From: Bacteroidaceae bacterium
Lineage (GTDB): Bacteria; Bacteroidota; Bacteroidia; Bacteroidales; Bacteroidaceae
DNA length: 64,000 nt
Assembly: GCA_024401225.1 (NCBI GenBank)
Contig: JAKSLM010000010.1
Span: 1-64,000 of the forward strand
Reading direction: 5' to 3'
Below, piece after piece: positions 18,395 to 27,779 of this stretch. The notes below the pieces were generated by a model, which was given only the letters and a program-made list of their open reading frames with translations, made no database searches and had not been told where the DNA came from. The stretch's first letter is position 1, and each line of letters opens with the position of its first letter. Made by a program: the position numbers and the translations under genes.

Positions 18395-21300
18395 ATGAAT
18401 AAGATTAAATTTATCATTACATCTATCGTGCTGTTCTTCTGCGTAAGTTCAGCATTCGCTCAAAGCCGACGTATCTCCGGTACCGTAACCGACGAATTCG
18501 GTGGCGTGGCTATGGCCAACGTTGTAGAGCGTGATAACAACAACCGTATTGTGGAAGCCTGCGTGACCGACATCAATGGTAACTTCAGTATGGTGATCAA
18601 GAATCCTAAGGACAAGCTTGTAGTTTCGTACATCGGTATGAAGACTCATACTGAGGTGATCGGAACCACAAAGACCAAGTTCAACATCCGCCTGCAGGAC
18701 AATTCCGTGCTCCAGGAGGTAGTCGTAAAGGCTAAGCCAAAGGTCAACAGCAATGGTATGGCCATCCCTATCAAGGAGATTTCGGTAACCACCCAGACCA
18801 TGAGCATGGACGATGTGGAAGGTCTCTCATTCGCTGGTGCTGACGAAGCCCTCCAGGGTAAGATTGCCGGTCTCGACATCATCTCCAACTCAGGTAACCT
18901 CGGTGCAGGTACATCAATGCGTCTGCGTGGTGTCAGCACCTTCAACGGTTCGGCCGAGCCTCTCATCGTAGTCGATGGTAACATCTTCGACCTCCCATCT
19001 GATGCAGTCGACATCGACTTCAACGACCTCTCGAACGAAGAGCAGTTCGCTACCCTCCTCTCAGTCAATACTGAGGATATCAAGGAGATCAAGGTACTGA
19101 AGGATGCTTCGGCAGCTGCTATCTGGGGTGCCCGTGGTGCCAACGGTGTGCTCGAGATCACTACTCGCCGTGGTGCTGCTGGTAAGACAAGCGTCAGCTT
19201 CTCGTACAAGTACACTGGCAGCTGGACACCAAAGGGTCTCAACATGCTCAATGGTGACGGTTACACTATGATGATCAAGGAGGCTTACTTCAATCCTAAG
19301 CAGAATACTGCTACTTCGGACATGGTCGAGCTCAACTACGACCCTTCATACCCTATCCAGTACTACAACTTCAACAAGAATACTGACTGGGTAAGCGCTG
19401 TAAATCAGTACGGTGAGAAGAGCGACTACGGTATCACCCTCACCGGTGGTGGTGAAAGAGCAACATTCCGCGTATCAGGCAACTACACTCACCAGACTGG
19501 TACCATCATCAAGCAGGCGCTCGATCAGTTCACCACACGTCTTGCACTCGACTACAACGTGTCGGACCGTATTAAGTTCTCGACCAACTTTGCTCTCGCA
19601 TATACTGACAACCACCGTAACTGGGATGGCAACAGCGTATCATCCATACTCGGTAAGGCTTACAATGCAATGCCTAACATGTCAATCTATGAGTACGACC
19701 AGAACGGCCAGCTCACAGGCGACTACTTCAAGATGCTTCCTACCAACCCTACCGTAGGTGCCGGTGGTAACAACTACTACAGTTCGTACTACCTCTCGGA
19801 CATGAAGAGCATCGGCAACCCTGTAGCCATCGCTAACCAGGCATTCAACAACCAGAGCACATACCGTATCACTCCTCAGTTCAACATCCAGTACAAGCTT
19901 CTTGCAAAGGATGCCGACGAGGGTCACCAGCTCAACCTCAATGCTGAGGTCTACATGGACATCTTCAACAAGAGCGAGAATGCATACTACCCTAACTCAC
20001 TCACTTCCGACGCATGGTCGGTAGGTGTGAACCAGGTAACCAACGACGAATACAAGTCGCTCGCATTCACCAACCGCGAGAAACTCATCTTCACTCCTAA
20101 GACCAACAACGACATCTGGTCGCTCCTCGTCATGGGACAGTTCGAGCTCACAAGCGGTAACAGTACATCGCAGAACATCGTGAAGAACGGCATTCCAACA
20201 GGCATATCATCAAGCACAGCTGAGGGCTACCTCCGCAACACATCGTCTGGTACAGGACAGTGGCGCAGCATGGCATTCCTCGGCACTATGCACCTCGGAT
20301 TCTACGACGGACGCTACGTAATCGACGGAACCCTCCGCCGCGATGGTTCCACAATGTTCGGTAAGGGAAGAAAGTGGGGTACATTCGGTGCCGTATCAGG
20401 TCGTTGGAACATCGACCAGGAGCCATTCTTCGAGAAGCTCGGACTGACCAAGTACATTTCCGTACTCGCACTCCGTCCATCATGGGGTGTTGTAGGTCGT
20501 ACTCCAACAAGCGAATACCTCATGTACAACCGCTACAACTCAAGCGGTGTGTACGGTAGTGGCAACAATGTATACTCAGCCATCTACCCTGAGAACCTCC
20601 GTCTCACCGACATCCGTTGGGAGACTACCAAGTCATGGAACCTTGGTGCAAACCTCACCATACTCCGCGACCTCCTCTCGTTTGATTTCAACTACTACAA
20701 GAAGTCGACGTCCGACCTCATCATGTTCAACGTAGGTATCGCAGGTTCTACTGGTTTCAGCGGCCTCGCACAGAAGAACGTGGGTAGCGTAACCAACGAA
20801 GGTTGGGAACTCAACGTCAGCACAGGCAAGTTTGCCAAGGCTGGCAAGTTCTTCATGACTGCAAACTTCAACATCGCTCAGAACATCAACACCATCACAG
20901 CTATGGAGGCCAGCGTTCTTGCCAACATGAACAAGGACTTCACTTACAACAATGGTGACTACCTGCAGCGCATCCAGATCGGTAATGCAGTAGGTTCAAT
21001 CTACGGCTTCCGCTTCAAGGGCGTATACCGCTACGACTATGAGCACAGCGGATATACCGACCTCTCAGCCAAGACTTACGGAGATAACACAGCATCAGCA
21101 GCTGCTGCACGCGGCGAGAACGCCACAGTACCTGTAGCACGCGATGAAAAGGGCAACATCCTCTTCGACTCAAAGGGTAACCCACTCCACATGTTCTTCA
21201 ACTATGGTGGTGTGAACTATGAGTTCAAGGGTGGTGACGTGATCTACGAGGACATCAACCACGATGGTCAGATCAACGAGCTTGACATCGTATACCTCGG

Positions 21301-21808
21301 CAACTCCAACCCTAAGGTCAACGGTGGTTTCGGATTCACTCTCAACTATGGTCCATGGAAGCTCAATGCTTCGTTCAACTTCCGTCTTGGAAACAAGATT
21401 GCCAACATAGCACGTCTCAACAATGAGTCTATGCGCGGAAACGACAACCAGAGCCAGGCTGTAGCTTGGAGATGGAGAAAGAATGGTGACATCACCGAGA
21501 TTCCACGCGCCATGAGCGGTAGAATCGGTGCTTCGTACAACTCGCTCGCAAGCGACCGCTTCGTAGAGAATGGTGACTACCTCCGTCTCCAGTACCTCCA
21601 GCTCAGCTACAACGTGCCAAACAATATTGTCAAGTCATGGGGATTGAAGAATCTTCGTGTCAACGCATCGGCCAACAACCTCTTCTGCTTCACCAAGTAT
21701 ACAGGTGTGGACCCTGAGGTTAGCTACGGCTCATACGGTGTAGTATACGACCGTTCAAAAACTCCACGTGCAAAGTCATTCACAATCAGTGTAAATCTTG
21801 GATTCTAA
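18395..21808 (+). CDS. SusC/RagA-type TonB-dependent outer-membrane transporter (first pair)
   Basis: An 1137-residue TonB-linked outer-membrane porin that imports oligosaccharides with its SusD lid. A signal peptide (about 1-22, ending AFAQ) is followed by a carboxypeptidase-D-like domain (about 24-105, ISGTVTDEFGG). Then comes the plug domain with the SusC signature VLKDASAAAIWGARGANGVL, and a C-terminal beta-barrel ending in Phe (SVNLGF). It lies between a fasciclin lipoprotein and susD with short gaps, so it is co-transcribed. Substrate is inferred as pectin-derived from the GH28 in the same run. Confidence 0.94.
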   Translation: MNKIKFIITSIVLFFCVSSAFAQSRRISGTVTDEFGGVAMANVVERDNNNRIVEACVTDINGNFSMVIKNPKDKLVVSYIGMKTHTEVIGTTKTKFNIRLQDNSVLQEVVVKAKPKVNSNGMAIPIKEISVTTQTMSMDDVEGLSFAGADEALQGKIAGLDIISNSGNLGAGTSMRLRGVSTFNGSAEPLIVVDGNIFDLPSDAVDIDFNDLSNEEQFATLLSVNTEDIKEIKVLKDASAAAIWGARGANGVLEITTRRGAAGKTSVSFSYKYTGSWTPKGLNMLNGDGYTMMIKEAYFNPKQNTATSDMVELNYDPSYPIQYYNFNKNTDWVSAVNQYGEKSDYGITLTGGGERATFRVSGNYTHQTGTIIKQALDQFTTRLALDYNVSDRIKFSTNFALAYTDNHRNWDGNSVSSILGKAYNAMPNMSIYEYDQNGQLTGDYFKMLPTNPTVGAGGNNYYSSYYLSDMKSIGNPVAIANQAFNNQSTYRITPQFNIQYKLLAKDADEGHQLNLNAEVYMDIFNKSENAYYPNSLTSDAWSVGVNQVTNDEYKSLAFTNREKLIFTPKTNNDIWSLLVMGQFELTSGNSTSQNIVKNGIPTGISSSTAEGYLRNTSSGTGQWRSMAFLGTMHLGFYDGRYVIDGTLRRDGSTMFGKGRKWGTFGAVSGRWNIDQEPFFEKLGLTKYISVLALRPSWGVVGRTPTSEYLMYNRYNSSGVYGSGNNVYSAIYPENLRLTDIRWETTKSWNLGANLTILRDLLSFDFNYYKKSTSDLIMFNVGIAGSTGFSGLAQKNVGSVTNEGWELNVSTGKFAKAGKFFMTANFNIAQNINTITAMEASVLANMNKDFTYNNGDYLQRIQIGNAVGSIYGFRFKGVYRYDYEHSGYTDLSAKTYGDNTASAAAARGENATVPVARDEKGNILFDSKGNPLHMFFNYGGVNYEFKGGDVIYEDINHDGQINELDIVYLGNSNPKVNGGFGFTLNYGPWKLNASFNFRLGNKIANIARLNNESMRGNDNQSQAVAWRWRKNGDITEIPRAMSGRIGASYNSLASDRFVENGDYLRLQYLQLSYNVPNNIVKSWGLKNLRVNASANNLFCFTKYTGVDPEVSYGSYGVVYDRSKTPRAKSFTISVNLGF

Positions 21809-21818
21809 TTATTAAGCA

Positions 21819-23711
21819 ATGAAATCATTAATCAAGAATATATCATTCTGCACTTGTCTGGCTGCTGGTTTCGTAATGTCGTCATGCGATGATTTCCTAA
21901 CCATCACACCTACTGACAAGATTGTAGAGGAAGAGTTCTGGCAGGACAAGAACGACCTGACAAACTCTGTATATGCATGCTACAAGAGAATGACCAACTA
22001 CGATCTTCTCAATGCATATCTTACCTGGGGCGAGATACGTTCGGACAACTTCGAGCGTTCCACCACTACCGGTTCCACAGGACAGGTGGCAAACATCATG
22101 AATGCCAACCTGCTCTCTACCTACAACGCATTCAACTGGACCTCTGCCTACAACTGCATCAACTACTGCAACAAGATTCTGGCTCACGGTCCTGAGATCC
22201 TTGCAAACGACGAGTCGTTCTCTGAAGGCGACTGGACTCCAATCCGCGCAGAGATCATCGCGCTCCGTGCGTTCAATCACTTCTACCTCGTCCGCACATT
22301 CGGTGAGATACCTTACGTGACAAAGGACTACAACAACGACTCGGAGGAGCTGCGCCAGACACAGGAGACTCAGCTCACCGTGCTCAACAACATCATCGAC
22401 GACCTCGAGAGCGTGAAGGATCAGGCTATGTCGGACTATGGTAAGACAGTCCTCAACAAGGGACGCCTCACCAAGAAGGCCATCTATACCCTCCTTGCCG
22501 ACGTCTACCTGTGGAGAGCCAGCTACAAGGCCGGCAACTGCCACCCATTCGTCAACCGCACCATCCCTTCGTACAACGACCTCTACGTGGACAAGGTTCC
22601 ATACGTAGCCGAGACTTACAAGACTACTGCTGAGGCGGACTACAAGAAGTGTGTGGAATGCTGCGACAAGGTGATTGATATCGCAAAGGCTGAATACATC
22701 AAGAAGATGAAGGAGTCGGGCGAGGCTATCGGCGGCGTGGTTGAATTCGAGTTGGGCGACCTCCTCGCACAGAATGTCAACAAGACTGGTACACTCAATC
22801 AGACTAGCGCCTACACAAAGATATTCGGTACCGGCAACTCGGACGAAAGCATCTTCGAGCTCCAGTTTGACGGAACAACCTACGGCAACGGTGTAGTCAC
22901 AGGACTCTACTTCCAGGTTACAAACGCCAAGCAGGGACAGTACCAGGCAGCAAGCGCACTCATCGAGGGCAACCTTACAAGTCCTAACACCATTTTGCCT
23001 AACCTGCTCTACACAAAGACTGACTACCGTCTTTGGGACTATCTGCAGGTTCCTACTACAGGTAATGGAACTCCAGAGGGTACTATCATCAAGTTCGTTT
23101 CACGCGAGAACCATCAGTACAAGACACGTTCCACAACCACAGTCATGGAGGACAACATGAGCACTACCAAGTGCTATGCCACACAGTTGCTGCGTTCATC
23201 TTCCAACATGGATGCCAACTGGATCTTCTACCGCATGTCGGAGGTATTCCTCATGAAGGCAGAAGCCATGTCACAGCTCTACACCGATCCTGAGGATCTC
23301 AAGGAAGGCTTCAAGTACGTGCGTGAGGTATTCAAGCGCAGCAACCCATTCGCCTACAGCCCATCCAACGCAGCAGCCAAGGACGACTCGCTCAAGTTCG
23401 ATGGCAACTTCGACACCCAGAAGGGTCTCGAGATGCTCGTGATGGCAGAGCGCCAGCGTGAGCTCTATGGTGAAGGCAAGCGTTGGTTCGACCTCGTACG
23501 TCTTGCTCAGCGTCGTGGTAGCACTGAGGATATGCTCACATTGCTCACACGCAAATACGCTACCAACCGCAAGTCAATCCAGGCAAAGCTTGCTGACATG
23601 CAGTCGCTCTTCTCGCCTGTATATGAAAACGAGCTCAAGAGCAACACTTGGCTCTATCAGAACGGTGCATGGGAGAACAACTCTTCAAGCGGCCGAACAG
23701 ACAACCTCTAA
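21819..23711 (+). CDS. SusD/RagB-type starch-binding-like lipoprotein (first pair)
   Basis: A 630-residue surface lipoprotein that caps SusC and binds glycan. The signal peptide ends FVMSSC, with Cys23 as lipid site. The SusD-like N-terminal region follows (NDLTNSVYACYKRM), then the RagB/SusD fold, with the characteristic late motif RQRELYGEGKRWFDLVRL. It starts 10 bp after susC. Specificity cannot be read from sequence. Confidence 0.94.
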   Translation: MKSLIKNISFCTCLAAGFVMSSCDDFLTITPTDKIVEEEFWQDKNDLTNSVYACYKRMTNYDLLNAYLTWGEIRSDNFERSTTTGSTGQVANIMNANLLSTYNAFNWTSAYNCINYCNKILAHGPEILANDESFSEGDWTPIRAEIIALRAFNHFYLVRTFGEIPYVTKDYNNDSEELRQTQETQLTVLNNIIDDLESVKDQAMSDYGKTVLNKGRLTKKAIYTLLADVYLWRASYKAGNCHPFVNRTIPSYNDLYVDKVPYVAETYKTTAEADYKKCVECCDKVIDIAKAEYIKKMKESGEAIGGVVEFELGDLLAQNVNKTGTLNQTSAYTKIFGTGNSDESIFELQFDGTTYGNGVVTGLYFQVTNAKQGQYQAASALIEGNLTSPNTILPNLLYTKTDYRLWDYLQVPTTGNGTPEGTIIKFVSRENHQYKTRSTTTVMEDNMSTTKCYATQLLRSSSNMDANWIFYRMSEVFLMKAEAMSQLYTDPEDLKEGFKYVREVFKRSNPFAYSPSNAAAKDDSLKFDGNFDTQKGLEMLVMAERQRELYGEGKRWFDLVRLAQRRGSTEDMLTLLTRKYATNRKSIQAKLADMQSLFSPVYENELKSNTWLYQNGAWENNSSSGRTDNL

Positions 23712-23723
23712 TCCATTAAAAAG

Positions 23724-25847
23724 ATGAAAATTCTAAGCAACATAAAGAACTATTGCAGCGCAGCACTCATTGTCGGTGCCTGTGCGGCAGTAACTCTGAA
23801 CTCATGTACAGAGAATATCGACGAGAGTGACCTCTACACCTTCACCGGTGAGATGATGGTCGACCACTTCGAAAACAATCCTGACCAGTTCAGCAGTTAC
23901 CTCACTATCCTGGGCAAGGTACACCCAAGCAAGCGTTCTTCATCTACAATGCGAGAACTGCTCGATGCACGCGGTCACTACACATGCTTTGCTCCTACCA
24001 ACAAGGCTATAGCCCTGTACCTCGATTCGCTCCTTCACATGGAGGAGCCTCAGGTCAGCTCAACCAATGTCGATGAGATCCCTGACTCCATCGCACAAGC
24101 CATCGTGTTCAACTCCATCATTGAGAACGGCGACCTGGAGGCATTCGCAACCACCGACTTCGAGGAGGGTGCGCTCGGCCTCACCAACATGAACGACCGC
24201 TACGTGAGCATCTCATACGGCACTCGCGTGGCTAACGTAAGCGAGCAAGGCGACACAGCACTCGCTACCGTAATCTACGTCAACACCAACTCAGCCATCG
24301 TAGAGGCTGACATCGAGGTGGAGAACGGTTATATCCATGCTGTCGACAAGGTGCTCTCACCATCCAACGCATCCATCAGCGACCTCATCATGACCACTCC
24401 TAACACTCAGTTCTTCGGCGAACTTCTCCACCTTACAGGATGGGACAAGAAGATGACCATGTACAAGGACCAGGCATGGGAGGACAAGTATGACGACATA
24501 CGAGGCGAAGGCTGCGGCAAGGGTAGCTTCAGCGCCGTATATCCAAAGAACCGCTACGTAGGATTCACCATATTCGTTGAGACCGACTCCATCTATGAGT
24601 CAAAGGACCTCAAGGAGATCGAAAAGCTCAAGACTTGGGTTCGCGAAAACAACTACTACGATGACGACACCAGCGGTGGCCACCCTACCCTCTGGGACGA
24701 TAATTACGAGAACGAAGACAACTGGCTCAACCAGTTCGTTGCATACCACTGTCTGCCTGAGCGCTTGACCTACAACACAATGGTCGTATTTGCCAACGAG
24801 TATGGCTGCGATGCATCGATGATGAAGTCGCGCACAGCAAGCCAGTTCTACGTAAACGTATGGGAATACTGGGAGACACTCGGCAAGCAGCGCCGCCTCA
24901 TGAAGATCACAGGCTGCCGCGAGAAGGGTATCATCCAGCGCCGCATCAACCGTAAGTCGGTATACAACCAGTCTACCTACCGTGAGGCTGCATCGCTGAT
25001 GTACGACCCAGGTATCTATGTCAACTCTACCAACAAGGAGTATGACAACCAGGCTCTCAACGGTTTCTACTTCACTATCGACGACATCCTCATCTGGAAG
25101 AAGGAAGTGCCAACCAACATCCTCAACGAGCGTATGCGCTTCGACATCACTTCGCTCTTCCCTGAGTTCATGACCAACAACATCCGCCAGACACGTACTC
25201 AGAACTGGATCTGCAACCTCGACTATCTCGACAACCTCGTTTCGATGACCGACGAGACACTCTTCCAGTACCTCCCTAACCGCAACTACGAGTCAGGTAT
25301 GGGTGCATGGATGGACTATCAGGCCGATGAGTTCAACATCCAGGGCCAGTACGACTTCACCATGAAGCTCCCTCCAGTGCCTTACACAGGTACCTACGAG
25401 CTCCGTTACGGCGTATGGGCTAACAACAACCGTGGTATGGCTCAGATCTACATGGGTAAGAACCCTGCCAACCTCCCTGCCATCGGTATTCCTATCGACC
25501 TCCGCTCTGCATCAGGTACCAACCCTGCATCTACAGGATGGGTAGCTGAGTCTACCATCGCTCCTGCAGGTAGCGACTCAACAGCTATCTACGAGAACAT
25601 GAAGACCATGCGCAACCTCGGCTTCATGAAGGGTGCCAAGTACATCCAGGTAGTAGGCGGTACAGGACGTGACTCACAGGACAACCTCCGTAAGATCATC
25701 TACACAGGTCAGTTCGAAGCAGGTCAGACTTACTACATCCGCTTCAAGTCCGTACTTACCAGCAGCAGCACAGAGTTCTTCTACGACTACCTCGAGTTCG
25801 TACCTAAGTCAGTGTACGCAGGCGAGTTCAACGAAGACATCTGGTAA
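23724..25847 (+). CDS. Fasciclin-domain lipoprotein with C-terminal jelly-roll-like region
   Basis: A 707-residue lipoprotein with lipobox TLNSC (Cys28). A FAS1 module has YTCFAPTNKAI at about 86-96 and ends NGYIHAVDKVL. A second, weaker FAS1-like part follows. The last ~170 residues (from about YTGTYELRYGVW) look like a beta-sandwich of the kind found in carbohydrate-binding or DUF5108-type tails. It begins 12 bp after susD. A glycan-capture role at the cell surface is inferred from location and architecture. Confidence 0.75.
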   Translation: MKILSNIKNYCSAALIVGACAAVTLNSCTENIDESDLYTFTGEMMVDHFENNPDQFSSYLTILGKVHPSKRSSSTMRELLDARGHYTCFAPTNKAIALYLDSLLHMEEPQVSSTNVDEIPDSIAQAIVFNSIIENGDLEAFATTDFEEGALGLTNMNDRYVSISYGTRVANVSEQGDTALATVIYVNTNSAIVEADIEVENGYIHAVDKVLSPSNASISDLIMTTPNTQFFGELLHLTGWDKKMTMYKDQAWEDKYDDIRGEGCGKGSFSAVYPKNRYVGFTIFVETDSIYESKDLKEIEKLKTWVRENNYYDDDTSGGHPTLWDDNYENEDNWLNQFVAYHCLPERLTYNTMVVFANEYGCDASMMKSRTASQFYVNVWEYWETLGKQRRLMKITGCREKGIIQRRINRKSVYNQSTYREAASLMYDPGIYVNSTNKEYDNQALNGFYFTIDDILIWKKEVPTNILNERMRFDITSLFPEFMTNNIRQTRTQNWICNLDYLDNLVSMTDETLFQYLPNRNYESGMGAWMDYQADEFNIQGQYDFTMKLPPVPYTGTYELRYGVWANNNRGMAQIYMGKNPANLPAIGIPIDLRSASGTNPASTGWVAESTIAPAGSDSTAIYENMKTMRNLGFMKGAKYIQVVGGTGRDSQDNLRKIIYTGQFEAGQTYYIRFKSVLTSSSTEFFYDYLEFVPKSVYAGEFNEDIW

Positions 25848-25890
25848 TAGAAATCGTAAAGTCATAAATCACAAATCATACTGGTTTTTT

Positions 25891-27756
25891 ATGAAAGTAA
25901 ACATCACAAAATGGTTAACAGGATCGCTGATGACAGTAGCCCTCGCTACCGCTGTCACATCGTGCCAGGACGACCATTTCAAAATAGACTCTGCCGTGAT
26001 GGGCAATCAGACCATCTGGCAGAACATCGTAAGCAATCCACAGCTTTCCGACTATGCTGAGATACTTCAGAATGTCTACTATTCGCAGACTGAGGAGAAG
26101 GCATCGACCGAGACATACGCAGCAATGCTCAACAGCGATCAGACATTCACCGTCTGGGCTCCTGTCAACGGATCGTTCGACAAGGCATACTACATGGGCC
26201 TTCTCAAGTCAGGCATACGCGACAGTATCTTCAAGGTGGAAAAAGAACTGGTCCGCAACAACATGACGCGCTTCTCGCACATCATCAACGGCAAGGACTC
26301 AGTCAAGTTCGAGCTCTTCAACAGCAAGGTGGCTTCGCTCAACTTCAGCAACGGCACCTTCATGGGCAAGAAGATGGTAACATCCAACATTGGCGCTACC
26401 AACGGTGTGCTCCACATCACCGAGGCTCCAGCAACTTATCAGTATAATATGTACGAGTTCCTCTCGTCGCGCCAGGGTCAGCTCGACTCCATCAGCGCCT
26501 TCATCAAGAAGTTTGAGAAGAACGAGTTCAATGAGGAGCTCTCAACCCAGGGACCTACTGTCAACAGCCAGATCACATGGGTCGACTCCATCACCAACCT
26601 CACCAACGACTTCCTCTACTACGGACTCAATGCCTACCTCAACCGTGAGGACAGCAACTATGTCATGATCGTACCTACCAACAAGGCATGGGAGGAAAAG
26701 ATTGAGGACACAAAGAAGTACTTCCACTTCAAGTCGTCGTACAAGCAGAAGGTCAACACTACCAACGAGCGTGGCGATAAGGATCAGACCGATGGTCCTG
26801 AGACCGTATTCACCGACCTTGAGGTTGACTCCCTCAACAACTACTACGCAAAGAAGGCTCTCTGCGAGAATCTCATCTTCAATGCCAACTGGCAGTATGA
26901 GCAGATTCCTATCTCAAGCATCGCCGACATCCGTGCTGCCGATGCACGTGGCGACTCGCTCCAGCTCACAAACAGAATAAAGCTCAAGAAGACTGGTACG
27001 CTCAACGAGACCAACAAGCTGCTAACAAAGGAGATTGACAGCTTTGCTGACATGTTCGGCAACAACGATCCTGTCGAGACCAGCAACGGCCACGCCTACC
27101 TCATCGACAGTTACGCATTCCCAGTCATCGATACCAAGAAGGACTATTCAGCCTTCAGCGTCTACGATGCCTGCGACCAGCACTGTACTGAGATCATGAG
27201 CCCTACTACCGTTGTCAACGAGAACCCAATCGTTATCATCGATGGCGACACCGTTCAGACCGACTCCATCTACAAGAACTCATACGTCATCATGGAGAAC
27301 AAGAACTCATCTTCCAACCCTGGTGCCTACTTCATCTTGCCTGACGTACTCTCGTGCAAGTACGACATCTACGTAGTGCTCGGTTACTGTACAAAGTACG
27401 ATCGTCCTAACAAGTTCCGTGCATACATCGCTTACGATACAGAAGCAAAGCGCATCGACAACGAGACCCTCAAGAACCCTAACGAGGATGCTGTCGATCC
27501 TAATGGTGCAAGCCTCTACAACACCAACTACTTCGTCAACCGTCCTCCTCACTACAACGAGAAGGGAGAGGTTACATTCAACGACACCATCTGTATCGCA
27601 CGCGACTTCGAGTTCCCAGTCAGCTACTATGGTCTGCCTAACAACTATCCTATGATTCAGATCAAGAGCAACTTCACATCGAAGGAAAGTGCAATCTATT
27701 GTCGCGAGATTTGGGTTAACGCCGTAATTCTCAAGACAAAGGGCCACGATGATTAA
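25891..27756 (+). CDS. Fasciclin-domain lipoprotein, third in the locus
   Basis: A 621-residue lipoprotein. The start at 25891 is chosen because MKVNITKWLTGSL begins a proper signal peptide ending VTSC (Cys25); an open frame back to 25669 overlaps the previous gene and is not used. The FAS1 module has FTVWAPVNGSFDKAY at 86-100 and closes NGVLHITEAP. The C-terminal ~190 residues resemble the beta-rich tail of the preceding protein (PGAYFILPDVLSCKYDIYVV). It precedes the second susC by 23 bp. Each susC in this locus is thus preceded by a fasciclin protein. Confidence 0.75.
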   Translation: MKVNITKWLTGSLMTVALATAVTSCQDDHFKIDSAVMGNQTIWQNIVSNPQLSDYAEILQNVYYSQTEEKASTETYAAMLNSDQTFTVWAPVNGSFDKAYYMGLLKSGIRDSIFKVEKELVRNNMTRFSHIINGKDSVKFELFNSKVASLNFSNGTFMGKKMVTSNIGATNGVLHITEAPATYQYNMYEFLSSRQGQLDSISAFIKKFEKNEFNEELSTQGPTVNSQITWVDSITNLTNDFLYYGLNAYLNREDSNYVMIVPTNKAWEEKIEDTKKYFHFKSSYKQKVNTTNERGDKDQTDGPETVFTDLEVDSLNNYYAKKALCENLIFNANWQYEQIPISSIADIRAADARGDSLQLTNRIKLKKTGTLNETNKLLTKEIDSFADMFGNNDPVETSNGHAYLIDSYAFPVIDTKKDYSAFSVYDACDQHCTEIMSPTTVVNENPIVIIDGDTVQTDSIYKNSYVIMENKNSSSNPGAYFILPDVLSCKYDIYVVLGYCTKYDRPNKFRAYIAYDTEAKRIDNETLKNPNEDAVDPNGASLYNTNYFVNRPPHYNEKGEVTFNDTICIARDFEFPVSYYGLPNNYPMIQIKSNFTSKESAIYCREIWVNAVILKTKGHDD

Positions 27757-27779
27757 ACAACTCCTAATACAACAAGACA

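Noticed and set aside
25669-25890. N-terminal extension of the third fasciclin protein
   Set aside because: It overlaps the end of the previous gene in another frame and would bury a clear lipoprotein signal peptide.
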